Of a stretch of DNA of 64,000 bases, positions 33,236 to 46,107 are shown one piece after another; within the stretch, counting starts at the first letter, position 1; the number at the start of each line of letters is the position of its first letter. The stretch covers positions 689,501 to 753,500 of the forward strand of contig NC_091668.1 in the NCBI RefSeq assembly GCF_042453785.1, read 5' to 3'. This DNA comes from Malus domestica (Eukaryota; Streptophyta; Magnoliopsida; Rosales; Rosaceae). The position numbers and the translations under genes are program-made. Below the pieces are notes generated by a model. That model saw only the letters and a program-made list of their open reading frames with translations. It ran no database searches and had not been told where the DNA came from.

Positions 33236-35060
33236 TCCAGCCTTTTCCAGCCTTGTCAGCACCTGTCACACGCACACTCAGTTTTGCGGAAATTATGGGC
33301 ATTCTGTCAAAGACTTCTGGGGAAGTAGAAAACACATGAATCTTACTGTTCAATCACCCACTTCCCACACGCAACAATAGCTCATGGGTACCACAGATAA
33401 CTTTGCCAAAGTTCTCTGCCAAAGTTGAGCACGTGAAGCTTGCAGCTCCCACTACATCGCTCTGACCAAGAAGGGTAAAAGAATAGCAAAGAAACAGCAC
33501 TAACAAAGTTTAGACCCATAAATTTTGAAGGTCTAGCTACCATATTATTACCCACAAGGGTAAAGGAACAGTACCACTGCTGGATAATTGGAAAGTCCCT
33601 GTGTGTCAACCTCTGTGCTTCGTGGCAAGGTAGACTAGCAAACATGCCCAACCTTTACTCACATTCGAGAAAACACTCCCAATAAGATTGCTTGCTCCAA
33701 AATCGAAGAGGCACCGTCCTCCGAATCTCGAGAGCCAGACTCCCAACATGACTACTTTCTTAAAAATCGAAGAGAGGGTAAAGGAACAGTACCATTGCTG
33801 GATAATTGGAAAGTCCCTGTGTGTCAACCTCTGTGCTTCGTGGCAAGGTAGACTAGCAAACATGCCCAACCTTTACTCACATTCGAGAAAACACTCCCAA
33901 CAAGATTGCTTGCTCCAAAATCGAAGAGGCACCGCCCTCCGAATCTCGAGAGCCAGACTCCCAACATGATTACTTTCTCAAAAATCGAAGAGACACTGCT
34001 CCCCGAATCTCGAGAGCCAGACCCCCAGCATGATTGCTTTCTCAAAAATCGATGAGGCATCGTTCTCCGAATCAATCGAAGAGGCGCTCGCTTTCTCAAA
34101 AGCTGGGCTGCTCAGAGACCACGAGGGCCGATCTCAGAAATCGAAGAGGCACCTACTTTTCTAGCCTTGTCAACACCTGTCACACGCACACTCAGCTTTG
34201 CAGAAATTATGGGCATTCTGTCGAAGACTTCTGGTGAAGTAGAAAGCACATGAATCTTACTGTTCAATCACCCACTTCCCACACGCAACAATAGCTCATG
34301 GGTACCACAAATAACTTTGCCAAAGTTCTCTGCCAAAGTTGAGCACGTGAAGCTTGCAGCTCCCACTACATCGCTCTGACCAAGAAAGGTAAAAGAATAG
34401 CAAAGAAACAGCACTAACAAAAGTTTAGACACATAAATTTTGAAGGTCTAGCTACCATATTATTACCCACAACTGTAAAGGAACAGTACCACTGCTGGAT
34501 AATTGGAAAGTCCCTGTGTGTCAACCTCTGTGCTTCGTGGCAAGGTAGACTAGCAAACATGCCCAACCTTTACTCACATTCGAGAAAACACTCCCAATAA
34601 GATTGCTTGCTCCAAAATCGAAGAGGCACCGTCCTCCGAATCTCGAGAGCCAGACTCCCAACATGACTACTTTCTCAAAATCGAAGAGAGGGTAAAGGAA
34701 CAGTACCATTGCTGGATAATTGGAAAGTCCCTGTGTGTCAACCTTTGTGCTTCGTGGCAAGGTAGACTAGCAAACATGCCCAACCTTTACTCACATTCGA
34801 GACAACACTCCCAACAAGATTGCTTGCTCCAAAATCGAAGAGGCACCACCCTCCGAATCTCGAGAGCCAGACTCCCAACATGATTACTTCCTCAAAAATC
34901 GAAGAGACACTGCTCTCCGAATCTCGAGAGTCATACCCCCAGCATGATTGCTTTCTCAAAAATCGAAGAGGCATCGTTCTCCGAATCTCGAGAGCCAGAT
35001 ACCACAGACCACTTTTTCAAAGTGCTCTGACAGAGTTAAAACATGTGAAACTGGCAGCTC
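33230..35060 (+). repeat. About 917-bp tandem duplication inside the LTR-type element
   Basis: Landmarks repeat with near-constant spacing. GGTAAAGGAACAGTACCACT or its close copy occurs at about 33558 and 34475. A second inner copy of the same motif lies about 217-219 bp after each (33777, 34692). CACACGCACACTCAG occurs near 33270 and 34183. Each unit includes a shorter internal duplication, giving a two-level tandem structure. Confidence 0.8.
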
Positions 35061-36153
35061 CCACTACCGTGCTATGACCAAGCAGGGTAAAGGAATAGCA
35101 TTACTACTTGTTGTTAGGGAGACTCCTATATATGTCGACCTCCATCCCCAACGGACAGGCAGACCTGCAAAAATGCTCAACTCTTCATCATATCTGAGAG
35201 GGCACTCCCAACGAAGCCTTTCGAAATATTCAGCTTTCTTTCCCCCCGATAATACCTCTGCAAACAAGCTATACTAGAGCAAGAATATCTCATATCATCA
35301 GGGTTAAAAGCAAGAGTATCCCATATCATGCTTTTTCCCTGTCTTTTCTTTTGGCCTTGTTTTTACCTGCAAGACAAGGAGAAAGAGAACAATCAGTCAG
35401 CACTTGGAATCAAGCTTCCAGCCAGGAACTGACTGCCTGGAACCCCTTACCTGATTACTTACCTGGCATTGCTCTCGAGTACTCATCTTCAACATCTTAT
35501 GTTTCCAGGGAAGATTCCGCATCTGCTTGAGGAACAGATAGGGCAAGTGCGAAGGATACAAGGAAGCATGTGGAGACAAGTGTAACAGCACACGTGCCGA
35601 TACATTCATTACTCTGTCAAAAGCAAAAGTATCCCATATCAGCAGGGTGGAACGTACTCTAGATTTGATGGACTTGTTTTGACCCTCAAATTCTTCAGTC
35701 GGCCTTATACTCTGGAGGAAACCAGAAAACCCTCCAGCTCAGTTCAAGAATAAGCCTGTGGAAAGTTACTTCTTCAAAAGCAAAAGTATCTCATATCATC
35801 TCTTCTCATTTTTCTTCTCTTTATCCTTCATGCTGCTGCAAGATGGGGAGAAGGTGAACAATCAGTCGGAGCTCTGATTGCTTACCTTGTCTGTCACCTC
35901 TTTCAGCAGACCCCCTAGCTCGGCGACTTGGGGGACTCCTACTACATGGTTTGTATCGCGCTTGACCAAGCCTGAAACTACAAGTAAGCTTCAAGTGAAA
36001 TTGATACATTACCTTGTGCATCTCCACCAGTTAAAGATACCACCCCTGGATGGAGGAAGAGTACTTCCAGAGAAGATGCCACATCTACCTATGAGACAGA
36101 TAAGGCAAGTCAAGACGACACCACACTCCGATACTTAGAAGTTTCGTGATTAC

Positions 36154-36390
36154 GAGATCATTCTCCCACAATATTTCCTAATGTCATTTGTACTAAATCA
36201 TTCACTTGTACTCACTAAATGAGAGCTTGAACCTATGTACTTGTGTAAACCCTTCACAATTAATGAGAACTCTTCTATTCCGTGGACGTAGCCAATCTGG
36301 GTGAACCACGTACATCTTGTGTTTGCTTTCCTATCTCTATCCATTTATATACTTATCCACACTAATGACCGGAGCAATCTAGCGAAGATC
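36154..36390 (+). repeat. 3' portion of an LTR, matching 59.9-60.1 kb
   Basis: Shares an almost colinear stretch with 59887-60120: GAGAGCTTGAACCTATGTAC, TGTGTAAACCCTTCACAATT, TGGACGTAGCCAA, GTGAACCACGTACATCTTGT and GAGCAATCTAGC. The upstream part containing the TATA box in the other copy is missing here. Confidence 0.78.
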
Positions 36391-37005
36391 ACAAAAAGCG
36401 GTCGTTTTCGCTACCTAGGATCTATCTTGCAAGAGAACGGAGAATTAGATGGAGATCTCAACCATAGAATACGAGCTGGATGGAAAGAGTGCATCCGGCG
36501 TGTTGTGTGACCGTCGTAGGCCACTGAAGCTCAAGGGAAAATTTTATAGGACGGCAATAAGGCTAGCGATGTTGTATGGCACAGAATGTTGGGTGGTGAA
36601 GCATCAACACGTACACAAAATGGGTGTAGCGGAGATGAGGATGCTTCGTGGGATGTGTGGGCACACGAGAAAGGATAAGATTGGGAATGAGGATATCCGA
36701 GGTAAAGTAGGAGTAGCCGAAATTGTAGGAAAGATGAGAGAAAATCGGCTCCGGTGATTTTGAACATGTGCAAAGAAGGCCGACTGACGCTCCGGTTCGA
36801 AGATGTGACTACGGGACAGAGGTTCAGGGCCGAAGGGGTAGAGGAAGACCTAGGACAACTTTGGAAGAGACTCTAAGAAAAGACTTAGAGTACTTGGATC
36901 TAACGGAGGACATGACACAAAACCGAGCGCAATGGCGTTCTAGGATTCATATAGCCGACCCCACTTAGTGGGAAAAGGCTTTGTTGTTGTTGTTGTTGTT
37001 GTTGA
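36391..37005 (+). mobile_element. RTE LINE 3' fragment with (GTT)n tail
   Basis: Corresponds to the last about 200 codons of the LINE at 29.6-31.9 kb, starting at the equivalent of [12 protein letters not shown]. It is broken by a small deletion near 36484 (frame change) and an in-frame stop near 36757. It ends with CCCACTTAGTGGGAAAAGGC and a (GTT)n tail at 36981-37004, the usual RTE terminus. It is a dead copy. Confidence 0.88.
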
Positions 37006-37160
37006 TCATGATTAAGTCACGTTAATATTTTATATTTTTTTATAAATATAATAAGATAAAAATAAATAGTAATATAGAATATTGACGTGATTTAATCGTG
37101 ATCACACAAAACAGAAAAGCACGGAAAGAACATCGAAAATGAAGGGCAGACAATCCTTGT
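37005..37160. mobile_element. Half of a family-A MITE, cut by the RTE insertion
   Basis: The interior and right arm of family A (CATGATTAAGTCACGTTAATA, ATTGACGTGATTTAATCGTG, AAGGGCAGACAATCC) follow directly after the (GTT)n tail. The left terminus is missing. The simplest reading is that the RTE copy landed within the MITE. Confidence 0.7.
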
Positions 37161-38286
37161 CCTTGTTGTCACACGGTATAAAAAGCATGCACGCTCCTTC
37201 TGGCATCAAATCCTCTGAGATGCCAACCCAAATCAGGTATATGCAGAATTATAAGGCCAAGACTCTTTTGAGAGAGACACCTCCCTTCATCAAGTTTGCA
37301 AGACACCGTGACATATCGAGTTAATAATACTTTTATTTTAAATGGAGTTCTATGGTCGGTCCGCACCGCGACAATTGAATGTCGAAAGCGTTTTGCTTAT
37401 TGCAAAACCTTTTACTTTGCTTGCTTCTCCCGCGCTTATTTTATTGCATTATTGATTTGAAATATTACATGACATTAAACATATAAGCAACCCTTCTTTT
37501 TAAACATTTTTCCTTTTATACATCATTTGGCTGCTGAAAAATCAACAGCAACTCCTACTAGTGGTCAATCACAAATAGACATGTGTACAAGAAAATAATT
37601 TTTTAATGATAGATTAAGCACGTATTCATCTGTGATTGGCTAACAGCAAGAGTTACTGTTGATTTTTTTAGCAGACAAGTATTGTCCTTTCTCTTTTTAA
37701 TCATATATTAAACACGTATTCATCTGTAATTGGCTAAGACAGTCAGAAATTTATTCTAATGGGAGCAACCGAAAATAACTAAGAAAACCTTATTATAGCA
37801 TGGTTTCAAATAATGATGTATAACAATTCCAATGTTCCAAAAATTTCAATATATTTGTGGAAAATGGCAAAATAATGAGAAAAAGATAAATACATGATAA
37901 CACTATTACTTATATTACTTATATAATATTTGATGTTAAATATAAGTAGAATGAATGTATGTTGAATATTAGATACATATATTTTCTTCAAAGATTACCA
38001 TGTATATTATATAATTGTAATCTGTAACTAAACAAACGAATTACTTAAGTGGAAGCATCTAACCAAGTGAGCCTTCATTAGCTCCGTCCATGCCACTCAA
38101 AACGCAAAATATATACACAACACAAGCCACAAATATATGGAAATTCATTGCATAAATTAAGGCCGCTAAAAAAAAAACCATGAAATTCGACGGATGAAAT
38201 CTAAAATCGCACTTTAAAATCCAATATATACTAAAAATCCATGATTTTTTTTGAAGCACTTTTTTGCTTGGCACTGTTGCTTGCTA
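37161..38286. other. Intergenic DNA containing one inverted-repeat MITE
   Basis: 37529-37676 has inverted ends GGCTGCTGAAAAATCAACAG / CTGTTGATTTTTTTAGCAG, with GTCAATCACAAATAGA / TCTGTGATTGGC inside. A partial repeat of its right half follows at 37690-37735. No gene is seen. Confidence 0.5.
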
Positions 38287-40161
38287 CTAGACAAAAAAGA
38301 CCTCCATGCTTGCCTCCTTGGCGGAACCACAAACGGGGCAAAATCCAAGAAACCCTTCACAGAACTTGCACGAACAGAGATGCCTGCACGGCAGAAAAAG
38401 CACGCACGAGCTCCGCGCGCGGCAGCTTTTGCATACCAACTTTCTCCTTTTCTCTTCCGCCAATTGATCTTCCTCCGTAATTGCTACTCTGTTTTCACAG
38501 CAGGACTCTGCGTCGTCGGTTTCGCTGCTGACGAGAACCAGTCGTTCTCTGACCTGCTCGAGCGCGTTGTTCAGGTCCATCACCATTGATTCGTTCGCCT
38601 TCGCCATCCGCTGCCACGTATCGCTTTCCATCTCCGCTTTTCTCAGGCAGTCCTGGAGCTCCATCGCTTTCTTTGTCGCCTGTCCTAACTCTTCTTCTTT
38701 CTGCCTAATTAAATTTAACGTTGTGGATTCTAAGTTGCTCAACAAAGCTGCTAGTTGCTGCTTCCTCTGCTCTTGCAATTCGAACTTCAGCTTTTCACTC
38801 TGCTTTCAAGAAAACAAATAAATGAGGAAAGAAAAAAAGTATCCGTTATCTTTAAACATTTTCTCAGAGGAAAAATAAATCCTCATTTGTTCACTGCTGG
38901 TGTCATTTATTCATGGTTGCTTATAAGAAAATATAAATTACGAAGAGATTGGTAATGTTATCTTAGTTTGTAAAATTATTTTAGTAAACTTTTTACTCTT
39001 TTTCTAGCAAAAAAAAAAAAAAGAATTCTCACTCTATTTTTAAAGAAAAAGCATTGAATTAGAAATTAATCACACTAAATATAAACATATAAAAACACTA
39101 AAGAACACTCTATACACATTAATGTTGGACATCATCTATTTAAATTTTAAGAAGTTTTAGTAATATTTTCAATATTGTTCACTTTTAAAGAAAATGAAAT
39201 TTTCCTCCTAAAAGTCACTCATGTTACTTTTTATTTATAACATTATTTTATCATTTTGATTAAAATTCTAAATTTTCAAGTTATTTTCATTAATTTTCTT
39301 TAAATTTTATTTTCATTAAAAACTTCTCTTTTAACGAAATGCAATTTTAAAGGTATAGTAAATAATGTCAATTAAAAGTACAAATACGATTTTTCGTTAA
39401 AAATAAACAACACTATAAATGTTTTGTTAAAACGAAAAACTACTGAAACGTAAAAAAAAACTTCTCTTTTAACAAAAAATCATTTTTAAATGTATAATAA
39501 ATAGTAACAGTTAAAGATAAAAATATGATTTTTATTAAAAAAATAACCATACCATGTGTATTTTGTTAAAACTCCCTTTGTCAACCATTAAATTATTATT
39601 GAAATATTTGGTTAACGTTATTTTTTTTGGGTGACCATCAAACATTTTACAAATATGATCTCAATAACATTTTTCTTAATTATAGTCATCGTCTCTAAAT
39701 TTATTATGCAAAAGCAATTATAAGTGAAATATTTTTTGTATTAACTTTTGAGAGAGAACAAATAAAATTAGCACAACAAACACCATGAAAAATAAAGAAC
39801 CCAAAAACAGAAAAAGAAAATTAACAACAATAATCACCTGGAATTGAATAATGCAGTCGAGCTCGTGCCTTTGCAAGTCCAGCAGAGCCCCTAAGTTTTC
39901 CGAGAACTGCGTTGGGAGAAAGCTACTGAAAGTGGAAGGCGAAACCGAAGCTCCTAATGGGTTGCAGAAATCAAAGCCCGTCGTGTTTAAATTCTGACTC
40001 TGATTCTGTGCCGCCGGAAGACGGAGGTGAAAGTGATTTTGAGGAGGAGGAGGGCTCGGAATGCCGGAAAATATGTCGTCGAGGCCGGAAACAGGGTGGA
40101 GCAGCGCCGCCGCCGACGACCAATCTTCAGAAAAATACAAACTTTGTGCCTGAACTGCCAT
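38287..40161 (-). CDS. BOI-related RING-type E3 ubiquitin ligase
   Basis: Two exons, 40161-39838 and 38799-38287, encode 278 aa. The N-terminus (MAVQAQSLYFSEDW) is followed by a Pro/Ser-rich region. Next is a long helical stretch with the family WRD-like segment (DTWQRMAKANESMVMDLNNA). The C-terminus is a RING of BOI type: CKSC, LPCRHLCSC, FCEG and FCPVCGS, with family end ASMEVFF. BOI-type ligases ubiquitinate nuclear regulators, repress gibberellin responses with DELLA proteins and limit cell death; which of these applies here cannot be told. The frame is open upstream of 40161 but has no further ATG. The exon 2 acceptor is a tandem AAGCAG, so one Gln may vary (38802 or 38799). Confidence 0.9.
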
Positions 40162-40294
40162 GTTTTTCTCAGACAAGCTTAATCTTCTGCCTTCACATAT
40201 TTCATGGGACTTTTTAATACGAAACGAGATGGGGTAGGTTTAGAAAAGCAGGAGGGTTCAATGTTCTTGTTATATCAGAAAAGATGCATGACCC

Positions 40295-40408
40295 TTTCTT
40301 TCTCTCTCTCTCTCTCTAGACTCTCTCCCTCTCTCTTTGTTGGCATAACCTTTGCCTTCTTTGTTGCTTTGAGTTTCTGGTTTTACTGGAAGAGTGGTTT
40401 ATATATAG
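40295..40408 (-). promoter_or_regulatory. TATA box and GA-rich leader of the BOI-like gene
   Basis: The minus strand reads TATATATAAA at about 40398-40407, some 240 bp upstream of the ATG. The predicted leader contains a GA-repeat block (forward strand CT runs at 40297-40340), as is common in plant 5' UTRs. Confidence 0.5.
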
Positions 40409-40649
40409 AGAGGAAACGGACAAATCTTTCTTAATATAAATTAATTGTGACTAATTAATTCTAATTAAGGAACTAAAAAAAGGGTTAATTAATAAAGAAA
40501 GTTAGGAGCTTTGAGAGTCTTTTTCTCTGTTGCCCAAAATCCCAAAAGGGGAGACAGATGTGGGGGTGGCGGGAAAACGACGACGTACACATGCAGATTT
40601 GGGGACAGAAGGGTCACAGAATGATCGGGTCAGAGATTTCATAAAGAAA

Positions 40650-40650
<1 letters not shown>

Positions 40651-40698
<48 letters not shown>

Positions 40699-40700
40699 AA
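40651..40700. repeat. (GA)n microsatellite
   Basis: A nearly pure GA run upstream of the BOI-like gene. It produces an Arg/Glu open frame that is not a gene. Confidence 0.92.
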
Positions 40701-40799
40701 CGCGAAAGGGTCAGACGTTACGAAGAGGAGAGGGGGAGGAGATTGAGAGAATCGGAGCGATTGGAGAAAGTGTCAGTTTGGTCATCGGGAAGGGCTGAA

Positions 40800-41122
40800 G
40801 AATAGCATTTCTATCCATTCCCTGTTTCCTATTTTTGTAAATTTCAACCAATTCAATTCACGCTTTTTTTAACAATCTACATACTAAAACCATGTTGCAA
40901 ATAGGGGTACCACCAAGATTACATTTTCACGTGTTGTACCATGTATACCGATAGTTGGTCTGGCTTTGTTCGATTTCTGCTTAATTAGAAGATGCCACGC
41001 ATTCACATGTATTACGGTAAGGATTAACAATCTTATAGGTGTTGATGATGCGATTGATGAAGACTTTTTTCATGATAAAAGATGAAGATATGAGGATGGA
41101 TGAATGGACGTAGTCATGCACT
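40800..41122. other. Intergenic DNA, no gene seen
   Basis: No open frame or repeat of note. Confidence 0.35.
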
Positions 41123-41487
41123 AACATTATGTTTGGATGAAGAAATTTAAAATTACTACGAAATTTTAAAATAATGGTAATTGAAATGATCGGATTTTAT
41201 TTTCTAGAATTTGTGAATTTTCTTATTTGGTTAACCTAAAAGAACAATATAATTGAATACGGAATGTTTTATTTTTAAACTCTCAATCATGGAAATTGAG
41301 AAATGACACCTATTTACAAGGAATTTAAACTTGGGAATTGAAGGTCCCAAATTCCAAGTTTTTTTTCCACGCAGAAGTTATAAATTTCTATATTTATGAA
41401 TCCAAACAAAAGAATTAGTTCATGTCAATTTATAAATTCTGATTTTTACCCAAATTTTAAATTTATTTCTCTCATCCAAATATAGTG
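41123..41487. mobile_element. Inverted-repeat element ending in ACA(T/C)TAT.TTTGGATGA
   Basis: The left end ACATTATGTTTGGATGAAGA pairs with the right end CTCATCCAAATATAGTGT; inside, AAATTTAAAATT pairs with AATTTTAAATTT. The TIR pattern resembles hAT-type MITEs. The target duplication is unclear because a Harbinger-like element begins 3 bp after the right end. Confidence 0.55.
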
Positions 41488-41490
41488 TAA

Positions 41491-42557
41491 GAGCATCTCC
41501 GCCGGTAATGCTCTTGCCCTGCCAATTGGGTTAAACAGCCTTAGGCCATCTCCAACCGAAGGGTCCAGAGGGCCAGAGGGCCGAAAATAGCCCTAAAACC
41601 GTCTCCAACCGAGGGCTAGGCCAGAGGGCTCTGGAATCTGGGAGGGTCCCACGAGATCGGAGAGGGCTGGAGGGCTGGCTATTTTTTTTTTAATGTTTCT
41701 CATTTCTGTCGGTTATAACCGACAGAAATAACAATTTGAATTTAAACTTCCAACGGCTAGCGCCACTAGCCGTTGTAAACCTTTTTTTTTTTTTTTTTTT
41801 ATGAATTTAAACCTTTTTTTTTTCTTTTTTTTTCTATAACTTCCTATAACTTCTATTTTACAAAATTTGTTTCAATTTTTTTAATTCTATTTTTTTCCTA
41901 TAACTTATATTTTACAAAATTTGGTTCATATTTTTTTCATATAACTTCTATTTTACAAAATTTGTTTCATATTTTTTTTTAAATTCCATTTTTTTCCTAT
42001 AACTTCTATTCACAAAATTTGTTTCATATTTTTTTTAAATTCTATTTTTTTCCTATAACTTCCTAAGCCATTATACAACATTAAATTAAATTAAGTAACA
42101 TGAAACAACATTAAACAATATGAAACAACATTAAATAACATTAACCAACATAAAAATTATACAACACTAACCAACATGATTTTTAAATAAAATTAAGTTG
42201 TAGTTTTTAAATAATAAATTATGTTTGGCTCTATGGCCCTTTGGCCCTCGGTTGGAGACGGTTTTTTGTGACAGGGCTAAAACGAGCCCTCTGGCCCTCG
42301 GTTGGAGACGGAGGCAAATATGACCCTGTACTGTTCATTAAAATATTAATATCTTGGAGAATCTTGGAGGGCCAGAGGGCTAAAACGAGCCCTCTGGCCA
42401 GCCATCGGTTGGAGATGGCCTTAGAGTTGAATAATTCAGCTCCAACGGTTCCAGAAGAAGATTGGATCAAAGATAATTACTGTTTATAGTGAATAGTAAG
42501 AGCAATTTCACTGCCACTGCCTTTATCCTTGCCCTCCAAAAACGAGCGGAGATGCCC
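41491..42557. mobile_element. Outer PIF/Harbinger-like element with TAA duplication
   Basis: The ends are GAGCATCTCCGCC and GCGGAGATGCCC, bordered by TAA at 41488-41490 and 42558-42560. Excluding the nested element, about 190 bp of its own sequence remain. GCTCTTGCCCTGCC at the left mirrors CCTTGCCCTCC at the right. No transposase is present. Confidence 0.78.
41544..42420. mobile_element. Inner PIF/Harbinger-like element, 877 bp, TTA duplication
   Basis: The termini are GGCCATCTCCAACCGA and TCGGTTGGAGATGGCC, flanked by TTA at 41541-41543 and 42421-42423. The interior has subterminal repeats of CCCTCGGTTGGAGACGG and CCAGAGGGC, and an AT-rich core with CCTATAACTTCTATTTTACA repeats. No coding capacity. 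It is inserted inside the outer element. Confidence 0.85.
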
Positions 42558-42560
42558 TAA

Positions 42561-43027
42561 AAGGAGGCTTATATGTTGAACGGCAGTGAGTAGGGGTTGC
42601 CGTGCATCTACTACAATCTTCATAAGATAGCTATATGCTTCTAACTACTCCAACCAGCATATTGAGACATTATTGATTACCAATCCGTTGTATTATTATT
42701 GATATTGTCGATACTTTAATTATATAACTATTGGGTTCGGATGCTTGTAATTAGAAATTTATTTGAAAAGTAAATGAGGACCTAGATACATCTTTTTATG
42801 GAAAACTTGACTGAGCTTGTTCGTGGTCCAATTATTTGTCCCAGTACAATGACTTCTACATGTTCCGACCCAAATGATCCAAACCATAACACCTAAAAAC
42901 AAACAAACAAAAACCTTCTTGCAAAGTCTGAATCTTTGATGATGCATATTACTAGTAACATACTAGGTAAAGTTCAAACAATGTATCATTTATTAGTGAT
43001 ATCCGAACCAGCAAATCTTTTCCGCCT
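42561..43027. other. 3' flank of the PGES2-like gene
   Basis: No separate gene is seen. Presumably it includes the 3' UTR of the minus-strand gene that ends at 43028. Confidence 0.4.
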
Positions 43028-45019
<1,992 letters not shown>

Positions 45020-45446
45020 GGTGAACGAATCGGATCACTGTAAAATCGTTCGCAAGTCTCCAACTTCTGGGTTTCGTTGAAATGGAAGAAGCCTGTTGGG
45101 GTTTAATCAGGGTTTTGGTGTCGGCAGGTATACGATTCCTAAAAATATTGATTTTTTTTCAGTTGGGTTTAGGAGCCCTTGTTTCCGAAAAAGCCCAAAT
45201 AAAACAAGTCAAACCCAAAAAGAGACGAAAGCCTAGTAACTAGGTCAAGTGTGAGAATTTCGTCATGGACTTTTAGTTCAAGTGAGATTTTCGTTTTGAC
45301 GGAAGTTCTAACGGAGTTGACAAAAATGATCATAGATGTACGTTTTGACAAGTCAAGAGACCAGTGGTCATGAATTTTTAGTTAAGAAATGATTACTCTA
45401 AGTCGATTAAAATTGAAATACCATTGGTACAGTTTCCTAAAGAAAA

Positions 45447-45965
45447 GTGACAGTACCTTTGATCATTCGCATTAAATTGCGAAAGCCCTGGGAACCAGAT
45501 GCCTCACCTGCGCCCTCTTCTTCCGGAAGGGCAGATTTCCTCCCTCCAGAAAGGGCACGAGTTGTGCCTGCACCCAATCAACCTCCTAGTTCAAAGGCAA
45601 CTGTTGGACTTCCAGGACTTGCTCCACAATGTGACCAAGCTTTGTCCAGTACAACATCAGACGGGATCAAAAGTATTGGTGAAAAGAGTGTTGGGAGAGA
45701 AGATTCAGAGTGGAAATCTGACAGAGAATCGACGGTACTGATGACGAAGAATGCCTCTTTGGGACACAGTCACAAATCAGATGCTGGTCTAAAAGGTCAA
45801 AAACTGATAGCGAGGTCTCATGTCATACAAGTAGCACGCAGTGGCCGAAAGCACAATTGTTGCCTGAGGGCGCCATATGTGCATTGCCCTACACGGTTCC
45901 GTTCTACTGTGTTTCTTCCATCTTTTGTGGCAGCACTAGCGGTTTTAAACTGTACAGTTGTTTGA
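45447..45965 (+). pseudogene. Orphan exon-like open frame, possible gene fragment
   Basis: A 172-codon frame with coding-like composition and no AT bias. It reads KPWEPDASPAPSSSGRADFL, LPPERARVVPAPNQPPSSKA and GLPGLAPQCDQALSS early on, then loses character after about codon 100. There is no convincing start, splice context or partner exon nearby. It resembles a single exon of a low-complexity regulatory or RNA-associated protein, but I do not recognise the family. It lies between the divergent start of the PGES2-like gene and the 3' end of the kinase gene. It may be a retained or duplicated exon. Confidence 0.35.
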
Positions 45966-46029
45966 GCATCAACTAAACACTGATTTATTCGTTCGTTAAT
46001 TGATTTTATCAATTAATTCATACAAAAAA

Positions 46030-46074
46030 CATCGGTCTATTTTGTATATATATGTATGTGTGTATATGTATGTG

Positions 46075-46105
<31 letters not shown>

Positions 46106-46107
46106 AT
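46030..46107. repeat. (TA)n/(TG)n/(TATG)n microsatellite next to the kinase stop codon
   Basis: TATATATG, TGTG and TATA blocks alternate from about 46040 to 46104 and end directly beside the kinase stop codon. The kinase 3' UTR therefore starts with it. Confidence 0.9.

Larger units (their letters stand above)
31895..36390. mobile_element. Large LTR-type (LARD-like) element with one minus-strand coding frame
   Basis: GC-richer, repeat-laden DNA between two RTE fragments. It contains a 224-aa coiled-coil frame (minus strand), arrays of an ATCGAAGAGGC motif, a duplicated segment of about 917 bp, and several GCAAAAGTATCCCATATCA repeats (35270-35800). At the right end is an LTR-like segment (36154-36390) matching 59.9-60.1 kb. 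No gag, protease, integrase or reverse transcriptase is present, hence LARD-like. A matching left LTR was not found. Classification is inference. Confidence 0.6.

Noticed and set aside
32965-34980. CRISPR-like array of ATCGAAGAGGC repeats
   Set aside because: Spacing is irregular and the spacers are themselves repeated. The genome is a plant and there are no cas genes. It is an internal repeat of a transposon.
40162-40176. Extended start of the BOI-like gene at 40176
   Set aside because: The codon there is TTG; the first ATG in frame is at 40161.
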